From Theropithecus gelada (lineage: Eukaryota > Chordata > Mammalia > Primates > Cercopithecidae), in the NCBI RefSeq assembly GCF_003255815.1, contig NC_037674.1, positions 2,228,753 through 2,292,752 on the forward strand: a stretch of DNA of 64,000 nucleotides. Reading direction: 5' to 3'. The notes under the pieces were generated by a model that searched no databases, was not told the DNA's origin, and saw only the letters and a program-made list of their open reading frames with translations. Positions 23,463 to 34,905 of the stretch are shown here, in pieces (positions within the stretch are counted from its first letter, which is position 1; each line of letters starts with the position of its first letter). Made by a program: the position numbers and the translations under genes.

Positions 23463-24200
23463 CCCACTACGATAGCTAAAGTAAAACAGATAGACAATAA
23501 TAAGTGCTGATGAGAATGTGGAGAAATTGAAGTTCTTATACATTGGTGATGGGAATGTAAAATGGTCCGGGAACCTTGGATAATTCTTTTGTAGTTCTTG
23601 AAAATGTTGACTCTACAGGTACTATATAAACTGGTCATTTCTATCCTCTAAATATCCACCCAAGAGAAACAAAAACAAATGTCAACACAAAAATCTAAAC
23701 GTGAATACCTGTAGCAGCGTTATTCATGGTAGTCAAAAAGTGGTAACAAACCAAATGCCCATTAGTTCTTGAATGGATGAACAAAATGCAATATATCTAG
23801 AATGGAATATTATTTGGCAATAAAAAAGGAAGGAAGTACTGATACCTGCTACAACTCAGATGAACCCTCAAAATGTTGTGCTAAGTAAAAGAAGCTAATC
23901 ACAAGACACCACCTGTCTTATGATCTAATTTATATGCAATAGTTAGAACAGGCTAATCCATAGAGGAAAGTAAATACGTTGTTGCCAGTGACTGGTCGGG
24001 GGAGCCAAAGGCAGGGATGATGGGAGTTACTTTGCATTGTTTCTTTTAGGACATTTTGGAATGAACATGTTTGAAAATTACATTATGGAGATGGTTGCAA
24101 AACTCTATCAACATACCCAAAACTATTGTACATTTTCAATGGGTGAAACTTATGGTATGTAAATTATATCTCAATAAAGTTGCTTCAAAAAGTTGTGGAG
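23463..24200 (+). mobile_element. L1M, 3' part including 3' UTR
   Basis: Starts at 'cccactacgatagct', a point some 250 bases further along ORF2 than the inverted piece, then reaches the L1M 3' end near 'ttatatctcaataaagttg' (AATAAA at 24172). Confidence 0.88.
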
Positions 24201-24745
24201 AAATGAAGATATTATCAGACAAACACAGGGAATTCACTGCACCCAGGTATATTCTACGAGAAAGTTAAGGAGGTTTTTCAGGTGGAAGGTAGGTGATGTG
24301 GATTAGAAACTTGGGTCTACACAAAGAAATAAAGAACATCAGAAGTGAAAGGCAAAAACCGCATGATCTCAGCCATATGTGTAATCTAAAAATACTGATT
24401 TCATAGAAGCAGAGGGTAGGAAGGAGGTAACTAGAGGCTGGGAAGGGTACGGGGGAAGGTGGTTGGGGAGATGTTTGTCAAACAATACATAGTTAGACAG
24501 GAGGAATGAGTTCAAGAGCTCTGTTATACAGCAAGGTGACTATAGTAATATGATACTGTTAAAAAATGCTAGGAGAGTGGACAGTACATGTTCTTACCAT
24601 GAAAAAACCAAAAATAACTGTGAGGCTGTACCTGTGTTAATGAACTAGATTTAACCACTTCACCATGTATGTGTACTTTAAAATATCATGTTATACACAA
24701 TAAATACATAACATTTTATGTCATTCTAAAAAATAAATAAATTTG
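24201..24745 (+). mobile_element. L1M 3' end, second copy
   Basis: Begins with ORF-like L1M wording, then 'gcatgatctcagccatatgt', 'actagaggctgggaaggg' and 'acaataaatacataac', the L1M 3' UTR order. It lies directly after the previous L1 end. Confidence 0.8.
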
Positions 24746-25397
24746 AGGAAAAAGTGAAATAAATAGAGGTGAAATAAAATATTTTTAGAATTTTAAGTTT
24801 CCCTACATGGTAACAGACGGCTAACACATTAACTTTATATGCTTCCAATGACAATGCACTGTAAGTTTATTACATACACATAAGTGAAATATATGAGAAG
24901 CACAAGTGGTAAGGATGGAGAATCAAGGAAGAGAAAAAGAACTATGCTAACCTTTTTATTTGCAATGCTTTACAAAAAATAGGGAAGAAAGAAAAAGAAC
25001 AGAAGTGAGGTTCGTGGGTAATGAAAGAAAAACCGTAAGAGAGAAGCTGTCACTTTACAAGTGGCTGATCATCTTCCTTAGAATCCAAACGATCCATTCC
25101 AAATGATGGGTGCATGGCCCAGCAGTCAGGTAAAAATCAAATGCAATGTCCGGAGACCCAAATAAACAGAATGCAGGAGTGCTCAGTGTGTAACTGCTTT
25201 AATCTACACAGCCTTCCTATCCTAGATGACTTGGGTGCAAAGGAAGAAATAAGCATGCGTTGAGAAAAATTGGAATGACATGTATTCCCAGTTCCTGGTG
25301 AGGGGAGGGAGAGGGGAAACCCTAATAGATTTGCTGGGACAGAATTCTATTTGAACACTACTACTTGTACTGGTACTACTGCTCTTGCTCTGACGGC
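24746..25397. other. No gene seen; unassigned AT-rich DNA
   Basis: No firm repeat or coding match. Confidence 0.45.
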
Positions 25398-25600
25398 TGC
25401 TAACAGCTACGGTGGACTGAATGCTTGCTGCTTGCTGGGCTGTGTGCTTTGCATGGGCTGCCTTGCTAAGTCCTTATAAGGATCCCAAGAGGAAGTTACT
25501 GTTGACCCATTTTACATACAAGGAAGCCAAGGCTTTCAGAGTCTAATCACACCGCCCAGCTCATTTGCCTGGTGCTATGACCCTGGTCTCGCTGTGACAC
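25398..25600 (+). mobile_element. MIR SINE
   Basis: Follows MIR order: 'actgaatgcttgctg', 'gctttgcatgg', 'taaggatccc', 'cccattttacatacaaggaa', then an eroded 'cagctcatttgcc'. Diverged. Confidence 0.65.
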
Positions 25601-25985
25601 TAGTCTCACCTGGACTGTCTCTTCCACAATTTGTGTTCAAGTCACTGTGCTGGGTGGGAGGGGACACAGAAGATTAGGCTTGGCGTGGGGGCACTGAGGA
25701 GAGAGATTAGCTCTGGCAGGGGGTACTGAAAAAGTACACAATACATTCTATAGTGTTCAGGGAGGTGGCATTCTTGCTGGTGCAGGATGAGAAAAGCAAA
25801 CAGTAATTAGTAGAAGGCACCAGCACAGCACAGAGCAAGTCTTGTTGAAAAACCTCTAAGGCTGAATAAAGGCTCATGAGGGAAGCCTCAGGCAATAAGT
25901 TGGAAAATTGAGCTGGGGCTGGAGGCGTGGGTGCGGGAGAGGTCTGCAAATGCCACATTAAAGCTGTTTTGTGCACTGTGAGTGC
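25601..25985. other. No gene seen; unassigned
   Basis: Moderate GC, nothing recognised. Confidence 0.45.
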
Positions 25986-26245
25986 TAGGGTCTAAATGTT
26001 TGTGGCCGCCACGAATTCATATATTGAAACCTAATCACCAGTGTGATGGTGTCAGCAGATGGGGCCTTTGGGAGGTTATTAGTCATGAGGCTGGAGCCCC
26101 TGTGATGGGATTAGTGCCCTTATAATAGACGTCCCAGAGAGCTCCCTCACTCCTTTCGTTATGTGGACATGAAGACCCTTCTGTGAATGGGGACGTGAGC
26201 CCTTGCTGGACACCAAATCCACTGATGCTTCAGTGACCTCTGGGC
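25986..26245 (+). mobile_element. MaLR LTR, 5' part
   Basis: Shows 'tctaaatgtttgtggccg', 'tcatatattgaaacctaatc', 'ggggcctttgggaggttatt' and 'gggattagtgcccttataat', the MLT1/MST-type LTR order. The 3' third is missing. Confidence 0.8.
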
Positions 26246-26918
26246 AGCGAGGGAGAAGTGGACACTGCAGGGTCTCCTAAGGCCCAGGCCCAGGAGTCTT
26301 GAACACCACATCCACCACGTTTTGTTGGTCTAAGCAGGTCACACAGCCAGCCCAGCTGGAGTGAGGCAGAATCCACCTTTGGTAGAATGAGGGAAAAACT
26401 CCCATTACCTGCATACCAGGACCAGGAGATACCTCAGCGCACACAGATATCCGATGTGTGACACTCCCAGCCCTCGAGCCCACTTCAGAGTGCAGAGGGC
26501 CGTGGAAGAGCAGGGCCTTATCACTCACTCCAGGCAGAAAGCACCTTCACACTCGGTTTACATCTCGCAAGGTCCATGTCTCTGGGTCTCTCTAAGAGTG
26601 CCCTTTCCCTAAGACTAGAAAGACAAAGGAGCCTTGCTCAGTTTCCATGGCAAATAAAAGAACCACACAAAACTGGTCCCCCTCCGTGGACACAGACCAG
26701 TCCCATTTTGGAACATGCTGCAATCAGTCCCAGAAGGACTATGCGCATGTGAAAGGCCCTGCCCAGGAAGCACCTTGTTCCTTACCTTGCCTTCATGTGG
26801 GGTAGGCGAGGACTTTCCCTATACTAGAATTAAGAGAAGATAGCATGCTAGTGAACCCATGCAGATGGAAGTTGCTTTCACCTGTCCCCAAATCTTCATG
26901 ATTCCCCCATTGTCTTAG
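26246..26918. other. No gene seen; unassigned
   Basis: The 83-codon minus-strand frame has no family. No repeat recognised. Confidence 0.45.
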
Positions 26919-26985
26919 TCCATTTGGACTGCTATAACAAAATGCTATCAACTGGAGTAAGATAATTCAATGTAATTTATATTTG
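26919..26985 (-). mobile_element. MaLR LTR 3' end fragment
   Basis: 'gtcttagtccatttggactg' then 'ctataacaaaatgctatcaa', the reversed 3' end of a MaLR LTR. Confidence 0.65.
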
Positions 26986-27130
26986 TGGAATTGATGCTGT
27001 GTGTATGCCTTTTGCTAGGTGCTAGGAACAATGACAACACTATGAACCTTAAAAAAGTTTCAGTCTAGTGGGTGAAATGGAGCTATACATAAATGAGCCT
27101 GATTCCAGGCAAAATGCGATAAATACTATA
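26986..27130 (+). mobile_element. Ancient mammalian repeat, unnamed
   Basis: Resembles the widespread wording 'ctaggtgctaggaacaatga' plus 'tctagtgggtgaa', seen in many mammals. I cannot name the family. Confidence 0.4.
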
Positions 27131-27273
27131 ACAGAGAGAGCAAGGAAGAGATGATGTGTGAGAGACGCAGAGGCACGGACCAAGCTGCAGGGAATTAGAA
27201 GCTTTAGAGCCAATTGTCCAGCTCACTCAAATATGTTACAATTTTTATATCTTATTTTTGTGTGTGTGCAGGT

Positions 27274-27842
27274 GCCATTCCATAAATGGATTTTGCATTT
27301 GTTGTTGAGTCAATGATGTGCTGGACTTGCTGTGCCCACCGGCCTCTTCAGGAACTCCTTGCACTTGGGTCACTTTGACCTTTGTCAGGACCCACAGTCC
27401 TCATCACAGATGAGGGCGCAGAGACTGGGGCCGAGCCAGGAGCTGCCTGTCCGGCAACAGCTCCCTGGAGGTCACCACCCCAGGTAGGGAGCAGCCTGCA
27501 CAGGACTGGAAGAGCTGACTCACTCTGATGCCTCAGTGTGAGCCCTAAAATAAGTGTCAGACACCCACACGCACACTTGGGTCCACACATGCACAGAAAG
27601 TTCTAGAAGAACCTGCAAGGCAGTGTGAGCCTGAGAAACAGTTACAAAGAGGAGAACAGAGGAAAAGTCATGGGGCAGAAGAAGCAGAGCCGGTAAGGAC
27701 CAAAGTATTAGAACCAGTGTCATGATGAGACAAACCCAGAGCCCCACCGTGTCAGGTTCGGCGTCAGGGAGGGCTAGAGGGCTCATCAGTGTGGCCTAGT
27801 TCCTCCATGGATTCCTGAAATGCTGTGGAGGCCGGAGCTGCC
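27274..27842. repeat. Arm A of a 569-base inverted repeat
   Basis: The reverse complement of 30825-31393 matches this arm along its length, strongest at 27303-27345 and 27362-27420 with gaps further in. By eye most aligned blocks are around 80-85 percent identical. I do not recognise the sequence as a known family. Confidence 0.85.
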
Positions 27843-28799
27843 AATGTCCTCCATCAGAGCATCATCTCCTATTTTGACTACGTCTACAATAGCTCTTAGT
27901 TATACCCCTTGCATTCATCATCTGTCTTCTGCTCCTCGGACCCACTATCACATGGTTTCCACACTCTCAGGCGATGGCTCAGTCTCACCCTGCTGGGGTC
28001 CTGTGTGCACTGTCCCCTCTGCCCACAGTATGAAGTCCAAGGGTATAGTGGGGCCCAGCAGGCTCTCCTCCCTTTGCCTCTCTCCACCCTTTGCCTCTCT
28101 CCTCCCTTTGCCTCTCTCCTCCCTTTGCCTCAGGTCCAGGGCACAGCAATCTCCTGTGTACATGAGGAATTCTGATTCACCTCGCAATGTGGAGCCCAAG
28201 AGTCCATAAGCTTTCTTCATTAAAAATTTATTGTATTTGTAAGCAAATAAACACTCACATAGTTTAAAACCATAAAGTATTGAGGGATTTTGAAAACTCT
28301 GCTTCCCAGCTTTAGACTCAGCCATCTATTTCTATCCTCCTCCCTCAATCTGTTTATTCTTGTACAGCGTTTAGCACATACATTTGTCAGGATGGATATA
28401 TACTATTTTCTTTCCTGTAATACAAACATTTACATACAATGCAGGCTGAACCCAAGGTTCAGATGCTTTCTGTTCACCCATGACTTCCAGCACTCCTCCC
28501 TCTGAAGTGTGACACATATTCAGTGGGCACAGTAGCCATCATCTTCCCAGAAAGATATTAAAAGGAAAAAAATACAAGTTATAATGGTTGACAAAATAAA
28601 ATCAATAAATAACTTTGAGAGAAGGAAAGCTAAACACATCTCTCATTTCAAAGGAAAAAGCATTTGTAAAATGTAAGATACATGCAAGTTTGTGATTTAC
28701 ATTTTTTTAATTCAGAAAAATAATGCTAAAGAAATTTATGGTTTAGAATGGACACAAAAGGCCTTAATGGCGAAAAGGCCAAGAGTAGAATTTGCTCAT
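27843..28799. other. No gene seen; minisatellite and an old repeat-like piece
   Basis: Overlapping frames at 27820-28325 run through the minisatellite and are not coding. 28215-28500 looks like an old interspersed element that I cannot name. Confidence 0.4.
28063..28130. repeat. Minisatellite, 17-base unit, 4 copies
   Basis: Unit CTCTCCTCCCTTTGCCT; the second copy has one change, the others are identical. One strand is almost pure pyrimidine. Confidence 0.95.
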
Positions 28800-28885
28800 G
28801 TTTTCCAACAGGAAATAGTGCCTGGCACGTGATAGGTGTTCCATAAAACTTTTGATGAAGTCATACATGTATGAATGAATGGTGG
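28800..28885 (+). mobile_element. L2/MIR-type 3' end
   Basis: 'atagtgcctggcacgtgata', then 'ccataaaacttttgatgaag', then ATGAATGAATGG, the usual shared 3' end of L2/MIR elements. Confidence 0.6.
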
Positions 28886-29324
28886 GCCCAGGGGCTTTGA
28901 GTTAGGGGAGAGACAGACAAAACAGCATAGAAATCATGAAACATCAGTAGCACCCAAAGAAAGATACTACTAAACCTGTTTTGTAATTCAGATGCAACAC
29001 TTTCCTAATCTGCATTAAAAATCGTTTTTAAAGAATAATGAGATTTGAGTTGTGATTTAATTTACTCAAACTTCCCTTAAAATTCACATAATAATATGTA
29101 TGTGAGTTGAGAACAATCACCACTGTGTTAGTCTCTAGCTACTTTTGTGAATGTGATTCTACAGTACCAGAAAGGAAAATAATCTAGGATTATTATGTCT
29201 CTCATCAGCCTGAGACAAGCTAGCAAGTCAAACAAGGGCCCTATTCTTCGCTTACAGGGACGAACCCATTCATGGCCCCCAAAGCACAAGAGAGAACAAG
29301 CTGCCCTTAAAAATACAATAATGA
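28886..29324. other. No gene seen; unassigned
   Basis: AT-rich, nothing recognised. Confidence 0.45.
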
Positions 29325-29594
29325 GGCCGAGTGTCATGGCTCACGACTGTAGTCCCAGCACTTTGGGAGGCCGAGGCAGGTGGATCACGAGGTCAGGAGA
29401 TTGAGACCATCCTGCCCAACATGGTAAAACCCCTTCTCTACTAAAAATACAAAAATTAGCTGGGCGTGGTGGTGTGCATCTGTAGTCCCAGCTAATCAGG
29501 AGGCTGAGGCAGGAAAATCACTTGAACCCGGAAGGTGGAGGTTGCAGTGAGCCAAGATCGTGCTACTGCACTCCAGCCTGGGTGACAGAGCAAA
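29325..29594 (+). mobile_element. AluS
   Basis: Near full-length; the 3' end runs at once into an ATC/GTC triplet tract in place of a poly(A) tail. Confidence 0.94.
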
Positions 29595-29648
29595 ATCATC
29601 ATCATCATCATCATCGTCGTCGTCGTCATCATCATCATGATCATCATG
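29595..29648 (+). repeat. (ATC)n/(GTC)n triplet tract
   Basis: Seven ATC units, then four GTC units, then ATC units and a mirror patch ATGATCAT. It replaces the Alu tail. Confidence 0.95.
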
Positions 29649-30394
29649 AAAGAGTCAGGAATAGTGTGACACATAGGGACCTCTCTTAGAGGCCTGCCAC
29701 TCCTGCCCACAGCATGGAAAAACAGTAAAACCCTGCATTCCTCCAAGGGAAATCCCAGGCCCGAGCTATCCTTGAGAAGTTAAAAAGCAACCTTATAAGC
29801 AGGAAGGTAATTGAAGCCTAAAACAATAGTCAAGGAAATTAAAGTCAGGAGATGTTTGGTTCCCTATAGAAACTAAAGGTAACATGTTAGCATATATCCC
29901 TGAGTTGTTTTTCAGAAACCCAGACCTCCACCAAAGGGGCAGATAAGGGGCAACCAAGGACTGGATGGTTCTCTGTTCTTAATTTCTTCGGAGGGCCCAG
30001 AGGAAGTCATGCTCACAAGCCAGAACTAACATTCTTCTCTGCCGACCCCAAGACTTTAGTCGAAGCTTCCCTCCTTAACCAATTGCAAATCAGAAAACCT
30101 TCATTCTACCTGTGACCTGTAAACCCCACGGCAAGATATCCCACCTTTTCAGTTCAAACCAATAGTGAACCTCCATGTACTGATTTGCAATTTTGCCTGT
30201 AACTTCTGCTTTCCTGAATTTCCTGCCATTAAAAACCTTTACCTGGAAGCCACTGGGGAGTTTGGTCTTAAGTGTGAGCTGCCCGATTCTCCTTGCTTGG
30301 TGCCCTATCATTAATGCCTCACTTTCTCTTGCTGCAAAACCCAATGTCAGTGTTTGGCTTTGCTGCCCCAGACACAGGTTCAGTTCGGTAACAA
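29647..30394 (+). mobile_element. ERV class I-type solo LTR
   Basis: Runs from TGAAAGAGTCAGG to the terminal 'gttcagttcggtaaca'. It has an ATTAAA signal near 30228 followed by 'gagtttggtcttaagtgtga' and 'ctccttgcttggtgcc', the R-U5 layout of a primate ERV1 LTR. No primer-binding site or viral gene follows, so it is a solo LTR. It lies between the inverted-repeat arms. Confidence 0.75.
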
Positions 30395-30824
30395 TAAAGC
30401 AAGTGCTCTGAAGAATGACTGACACCGTGCACCAGGCCCGGGTCCTCTTCGGGTCTGTTCAACACAGCTCCCTGGCTCACTCCAACTTCCCAGCTGGCCA
30501 CAGGCAACTCAGCGTTCAACCTCAGCAGGGCCAAGAAAAGTCTCCCGTTTCTTTCCTTCCCCAGGTTTTTCCTGATCCCTGGAAGAACGATGTGATAACC
30601 ACCTCATTTAGGGGCCACTCCAGGGCACCATCTGGCTGCATGACCCACACATACGTAGTCAGTCTCATGGCCGAGGCTCGGTATTAGCAGATATGGGAAA
30701 TCAAGAACAAATACCCTTGTTACCTTCCCTTGATCAAGGATCCAAAATACTTGGGTCCATTTCCACATGGCAGCCACACCTTCAGGCCCCATAGAGGACT
30801 GAAAACGTGAGAGTGAGGGGCCCC
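30395..30824. other. No gene seen; unassigned
   Basis: Moderate GC. Nothing recognised. Confidence 0.4.
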
Positions 30825-31393
30825 AGCCGCTCCAGTCTCCATAACAACTCAGGAAGCCCATAGAGGCACCAATCCCCTCCCTGCCAGCCGCAGACCTCCC
30901 TGGTGCCCCGCTGAGGCTTCGGGACTCCTCTCGGCTCCTGGCTCTGCCCTCTACTGCTCTGTGCACACTGGCTCTGCTTCTCCCACCATTGCCTGTGAAC
31001 TTCCCTCTGTTCTCCTCTTAGTGGTCTTGCTTCTCAGGCTCACACTGCCTCATGGGTTCTTCTAGAGCTTTCTGTGCATGTGCAGACACCTGTGCGTGGG
31101 CGTCTGGCGCTTACTTTTATGACTCACACCCAGGCATCAGAATGAGTCAGCTCCTCCAGTCCCGTGGAGGCTGACCCCCGCCTGTGGTGGTCACCGGCAG
31201 GGAGCTGTTGCTGGACAGCAGTTCCTGGCTTAGTCCCCTTCTCTGCCCGCTTGACTGTGATGAGGACTGTGGAGTCCAGACACAAAAGTCAAAGTGACCT
31301 AAGTACAAGGGGTTTCCCAAGGGGTCTGTGGGCACAGCAGGTCCAGCACATCATTGACTCAACGCCAAATAGAAAGTACGTTTATGGAATGGC
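30825..31393. repeat. Arm B of a 569-base inverted repeat
   Basis: Reverse-complement partner of 27274-27842. The outer ends are sharp (GCCATTCCATAAA at 27274 against its complement ending at 31393); the inner ends are at about 27842 and 30825. Both arms have the same length. Confidence 0.85.
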
Positions 31394-31882
31394 AGAAAAA
31401 TGAAAAGATTTAACAGATTTGAGAAGTCCAACACGATCGATATTAACATATTAACAGAATCAAATTGGACTATTGAGAAATGAAGTCCCCTTTTACTGTG
31501 AACATCCTCAGACAAGAATGTCTGATTCTTGAAAAAACCAAGTGCACCGGAGCCTTCCTCTGTGTCTGCTTTGCTTGTTCATTCCGAGAATAACTTTCCC
31601 CATGCATGCTTTAGACTGTCTTTTAGAGAGAAAATAATTACATATCCTTAGCATTTAACTCATATGAATGACATGACATTTCCCAAAAGTGAAATGTGGC
31701 TCAGTATGTGGTATTTAGTCTATAGGGTATTGTACATCACGACTGGAAAATAACAAATGGTTTTCATCTTGAGGGTTGACTAACTCAGTGTCCCTTTTTA
31801 GCATTGCCATAAGGTAGAGCTCCTTCGCTGAGAAATCAGTTGTTGTTTCTAGGAGGGATGCACTGGTCTGCACAATTTTACT
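31394..31882. other. No gene seen; unassigned
   Basis: No repeat or coding match. Confidence 0.45.
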
Positions 31883-32179
31883 AATTTTTTTTCTTTTTTT
31901 GAGACAGAGTCTCACTCTGTCACCCAGGCTGGAGTGCGATGACATGGTCTCAGCTCACTGCAACCTTTGCCTCCCAAGTTCAAGCAATTCTCCTGCATCA
32001 GCCTCCCAAGCAGCTGGGACTACAGGCGTGTGCCACCATACCTGGCTAATTTTTGTATTTTTAGTAGAGACGGGGTTTCACTATGTTGGCCAGGCTGGTC
32101 TCGAACTCCTGACCTCGTGATCCGCCCACCTCGGTCTCCCAAAGTACTGGGATTACAAGCGTAAGTCACCACGCCCGGC
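31883..32179 (-). mobile_element. AluS with 9-base target-site duplication
   Basis: Full-length. AATTTTACT at 31874-31882 recurs at 32180-32188. Confidence 0.96.
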
Positions 32180-32390
32180 AATTTTACTCATTTTTTTAAT
32201 TGAAAATTTTCTTGCGGTAAGTGTAGATTCACACGCAGCTGTAAAAAGAATATAGAAAAACCCTTTGTACACTGCTCAATTTCCCCAATGACAACATTTT
32301 GCAAAATTATAATTTCACAATCAGGAATATTAACATTGATGTAATCCATCAATCTTATTCAGATTTCCTCAGTTTTACTGATACTCATTT

Positions 32391-32417
32391 GTGTGTGCGT
32401 GTGTGTGTGTGTGTGTT
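32391..32417. repeat. (GT)n microsatellite
   Basis: About 13 GT units with one C interruption. Confidence 0.93.
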
Positions 32418-33711
32418 TATTAGGCTGCACACAAATTTCTCACCTGTGTTGGTTTGTGTCTCCACTGCAAAAGTACATACACCAAACGGTTCCCACACCA
32501 CAAAGACCCCTTTTGTTGTTGCCCTCTTATAAATACAGCCACTTCCTTCCCCCAACTCCCTGGCAACCACAATCTTTTCTTCATTTCTAAAATGTTTTCA
32601 TTTAAAAGAATGTTATATTCTTGAAAAATACAGTATGTAACTTTTTGGGATTGGCTTCTTCACAAAGCATAATTCCCTGGAGATTCATCCAAGGTGTTGC
32701 ATGTATCAATAGTTTGTTCCTTATTTCCAAGTAGGATTCCATGGCATTCTTATAGAACACCTTGTTTATCAATGTACTTATTGGAGGTCATGTGGGCTGA
32801 TTCTAGTTTTAGGTGACTACAGATAAAGTTACTTTCATCTACAGGTTTTGGTGTGAATACAATTTTTATTTTTCTGGGATAAATGCCAAGGAGTGCAATG
32901 GCTGGCTCACATGGTAATTGCATGTTTAGTTTTATAAGAAACTGACAAACAATTTTTCAGATGGGTTGTATTATTTATACTCCCACTAGCAACGTGTGTG
33001 TGTATCCTTGCCAGCATTTGGTGGCGTTAGCGATTTTTTCCTTTTAGCCATTCCTATATATATGCAGTGATTTCTCATTGTGGTTTTAATTTTCATTTTG
33101 TTGATGCCCAATGAGTTAAACATCTTTTCATCTTATTTGCCACTTGTACTATATGCTCTTTGGTGAAAATTATCTTCATGACTTTTGCCCATTTTCTAAT
33201 TACATTGATTGAGTTTTAAGAGCTGAGTTTTAAGAGCTCTTTGTATGTTCTAGATACTAATCCTTTGTCAAATATGTGGTTTGCAAATATTTTCTCTCAG
33301 TGTGTAGCTTATCTTTACATCCTTTTCACATGGGGGTTGATAGAGCAAAATATTCCATTTAAATGAGGTAGGATTGATTTTTCCTTTTGCAGATAGTATT
33401 ATTATGTCAAGTCTGGGAACTCAACCTGGTGAGAGAACCCAAAGATCTTATGCTGTATTTGTTTTCTAAGACTTTTATGGATTTATATTTTAATTTAAGT
33501 TTATGGTTCAAGTGAATTTTTGTATAAGATGTGAAGTTTAGGTTGAGGTTCCTTTTTGGCCTGTAGGTGTCCCATTGATCCAGGGTCATTGGTTGAAAGG
33601 TTATACTTCCTTCACTGAATTGCTTTTGTACCTTTGTCAAAAATCAACTAAGTATACACAGGTATTATGTGTCAATTATAAATAAAATAAACCTTTTAAA
33701 AAACCAATCAA

Positions 33712-34028
33712 GGCCAGGCACAGTGAGATGCATTTGCAATCTCAGCACTTTGGGAGACTGAGGCAGGAGGAATGCTTGAGCCCAGGAGTTTGAGATCAGC
33801 CTGAGCAACATAGCAAGAATCTGAGAACCCATCTCTACAAAAAAAAAATAAATAAACAAAAAATAAAGAAAAATAGCCAGGCATGGTGGTGTGTGCCTGT
33901 AGTCTCAGCTACTCAGGAGGCTGAGGTTGGAGGATCACTTGAGCCCTGGAGTTCTAGGTTGCAGTGAGCTATGATTGCATTACTGCACTCCAGGCTGGGT
34001 GGCAGAGCAAGACTCCATCTCTTAAAAA
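33712..34028 (+). mobile_element. AluJ
   Basis: Old Alu with a long A-rich linker (33838-33872). Flanks carry an imperfect AACAATCA-type target duplication. Confidence 0.92.
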
Positions 34029-34905
34029 CAATCAGTGGAGCTTACTTTTGTGAGTCTGTTGCTGAGTTTGCTATCTTATTCCATTGTTCTATGTGTCTAT
34101 GTGTCTATCCACATCCACACTATCATGATCAGTGTAGCTTCATAGTGAGCTTTAACACAAGGTATAGCAATTCCTCTTGCTTTTTTCTCTTTGTCCAACA
34201 TTGTTTTAGCTATTCTAGGATCTGCTCTTTTCATATACATATTAGAATAGCTGGTCTATATCTATAAATAACTTTTATAGGACTTTGATGGGTATTTATG
34301 TGAAAACTATAGATCAATTTCGTGAGAATTGACCTCTTAATATGTTGAGTCTTTCAGCCCATGAATACAGTGTGTTTTTATATTTATTTAAGTCTTTGAT
34401 TTCTTTCATCAGCATTTTATGATTTTCATCATACAGATCTGTACATGCTTTGTTACGTGCATATCTAAGTATATCATTTAATTTGAAGTGATGGTGAGTG
34501 GTATTGTGTTTTCAATTTTGGTTTCTGTATGTTCCCTGCTATTATATAGATATGTGATTGACTTTTGTGTGTTGATCTTGTGTCCTGTGATGTGCTTGAA
34601 ACACTTAAAAGGAAGTTTTTTTTTTGGTATATTTCTGGAGATTTTCTATGTACACCACTATGTCATTTGAAATAAGGACAGTTTTATTTCTTCCTTTTCA
34701 ATCTGTATGCCTTCTATTTCTTTTTCTTGCCTTATTACACTGGTTAGATCTTCCAGTACTTTGTGGAATAAAAGTGATGAGAGTAGGTATCTTTGCCTTA
34801 TTCCCAATCTAGGTGAAAAATATTCAGTCTTTCACCATTAAGTATGACATACACCATAGTTTTTTGTAACTCTTCTTTGTCAAGTTGAGGTAATTCCTCT
34901 TTGTT

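Larger units (their letters stand above)
32190..34905 (-). mobile_element. L1M, 3' half, split by an AluJ
   Basis: Antisense L1M ORF2 wording from about 32600 ('ttgggattggcttcttcaca') through 34905. An AluJ sits at 33712-34028. A 14-base unit is duplicated at 33211-33238. No usable frame survives. Confidence 0.85.

Noticed and set aside
23067..23543. 158-codon minus-strand frame
   Set aside because: It is a relic of L1 ORF2 in the inverted L1M part, crosses the inversion joint and is not a gene.
29492..29746. Methionine- and threonine-rich minus-strand frame
   Set aside because: Produced by the ATC/GTC triplet tract translated with Alu sequence.
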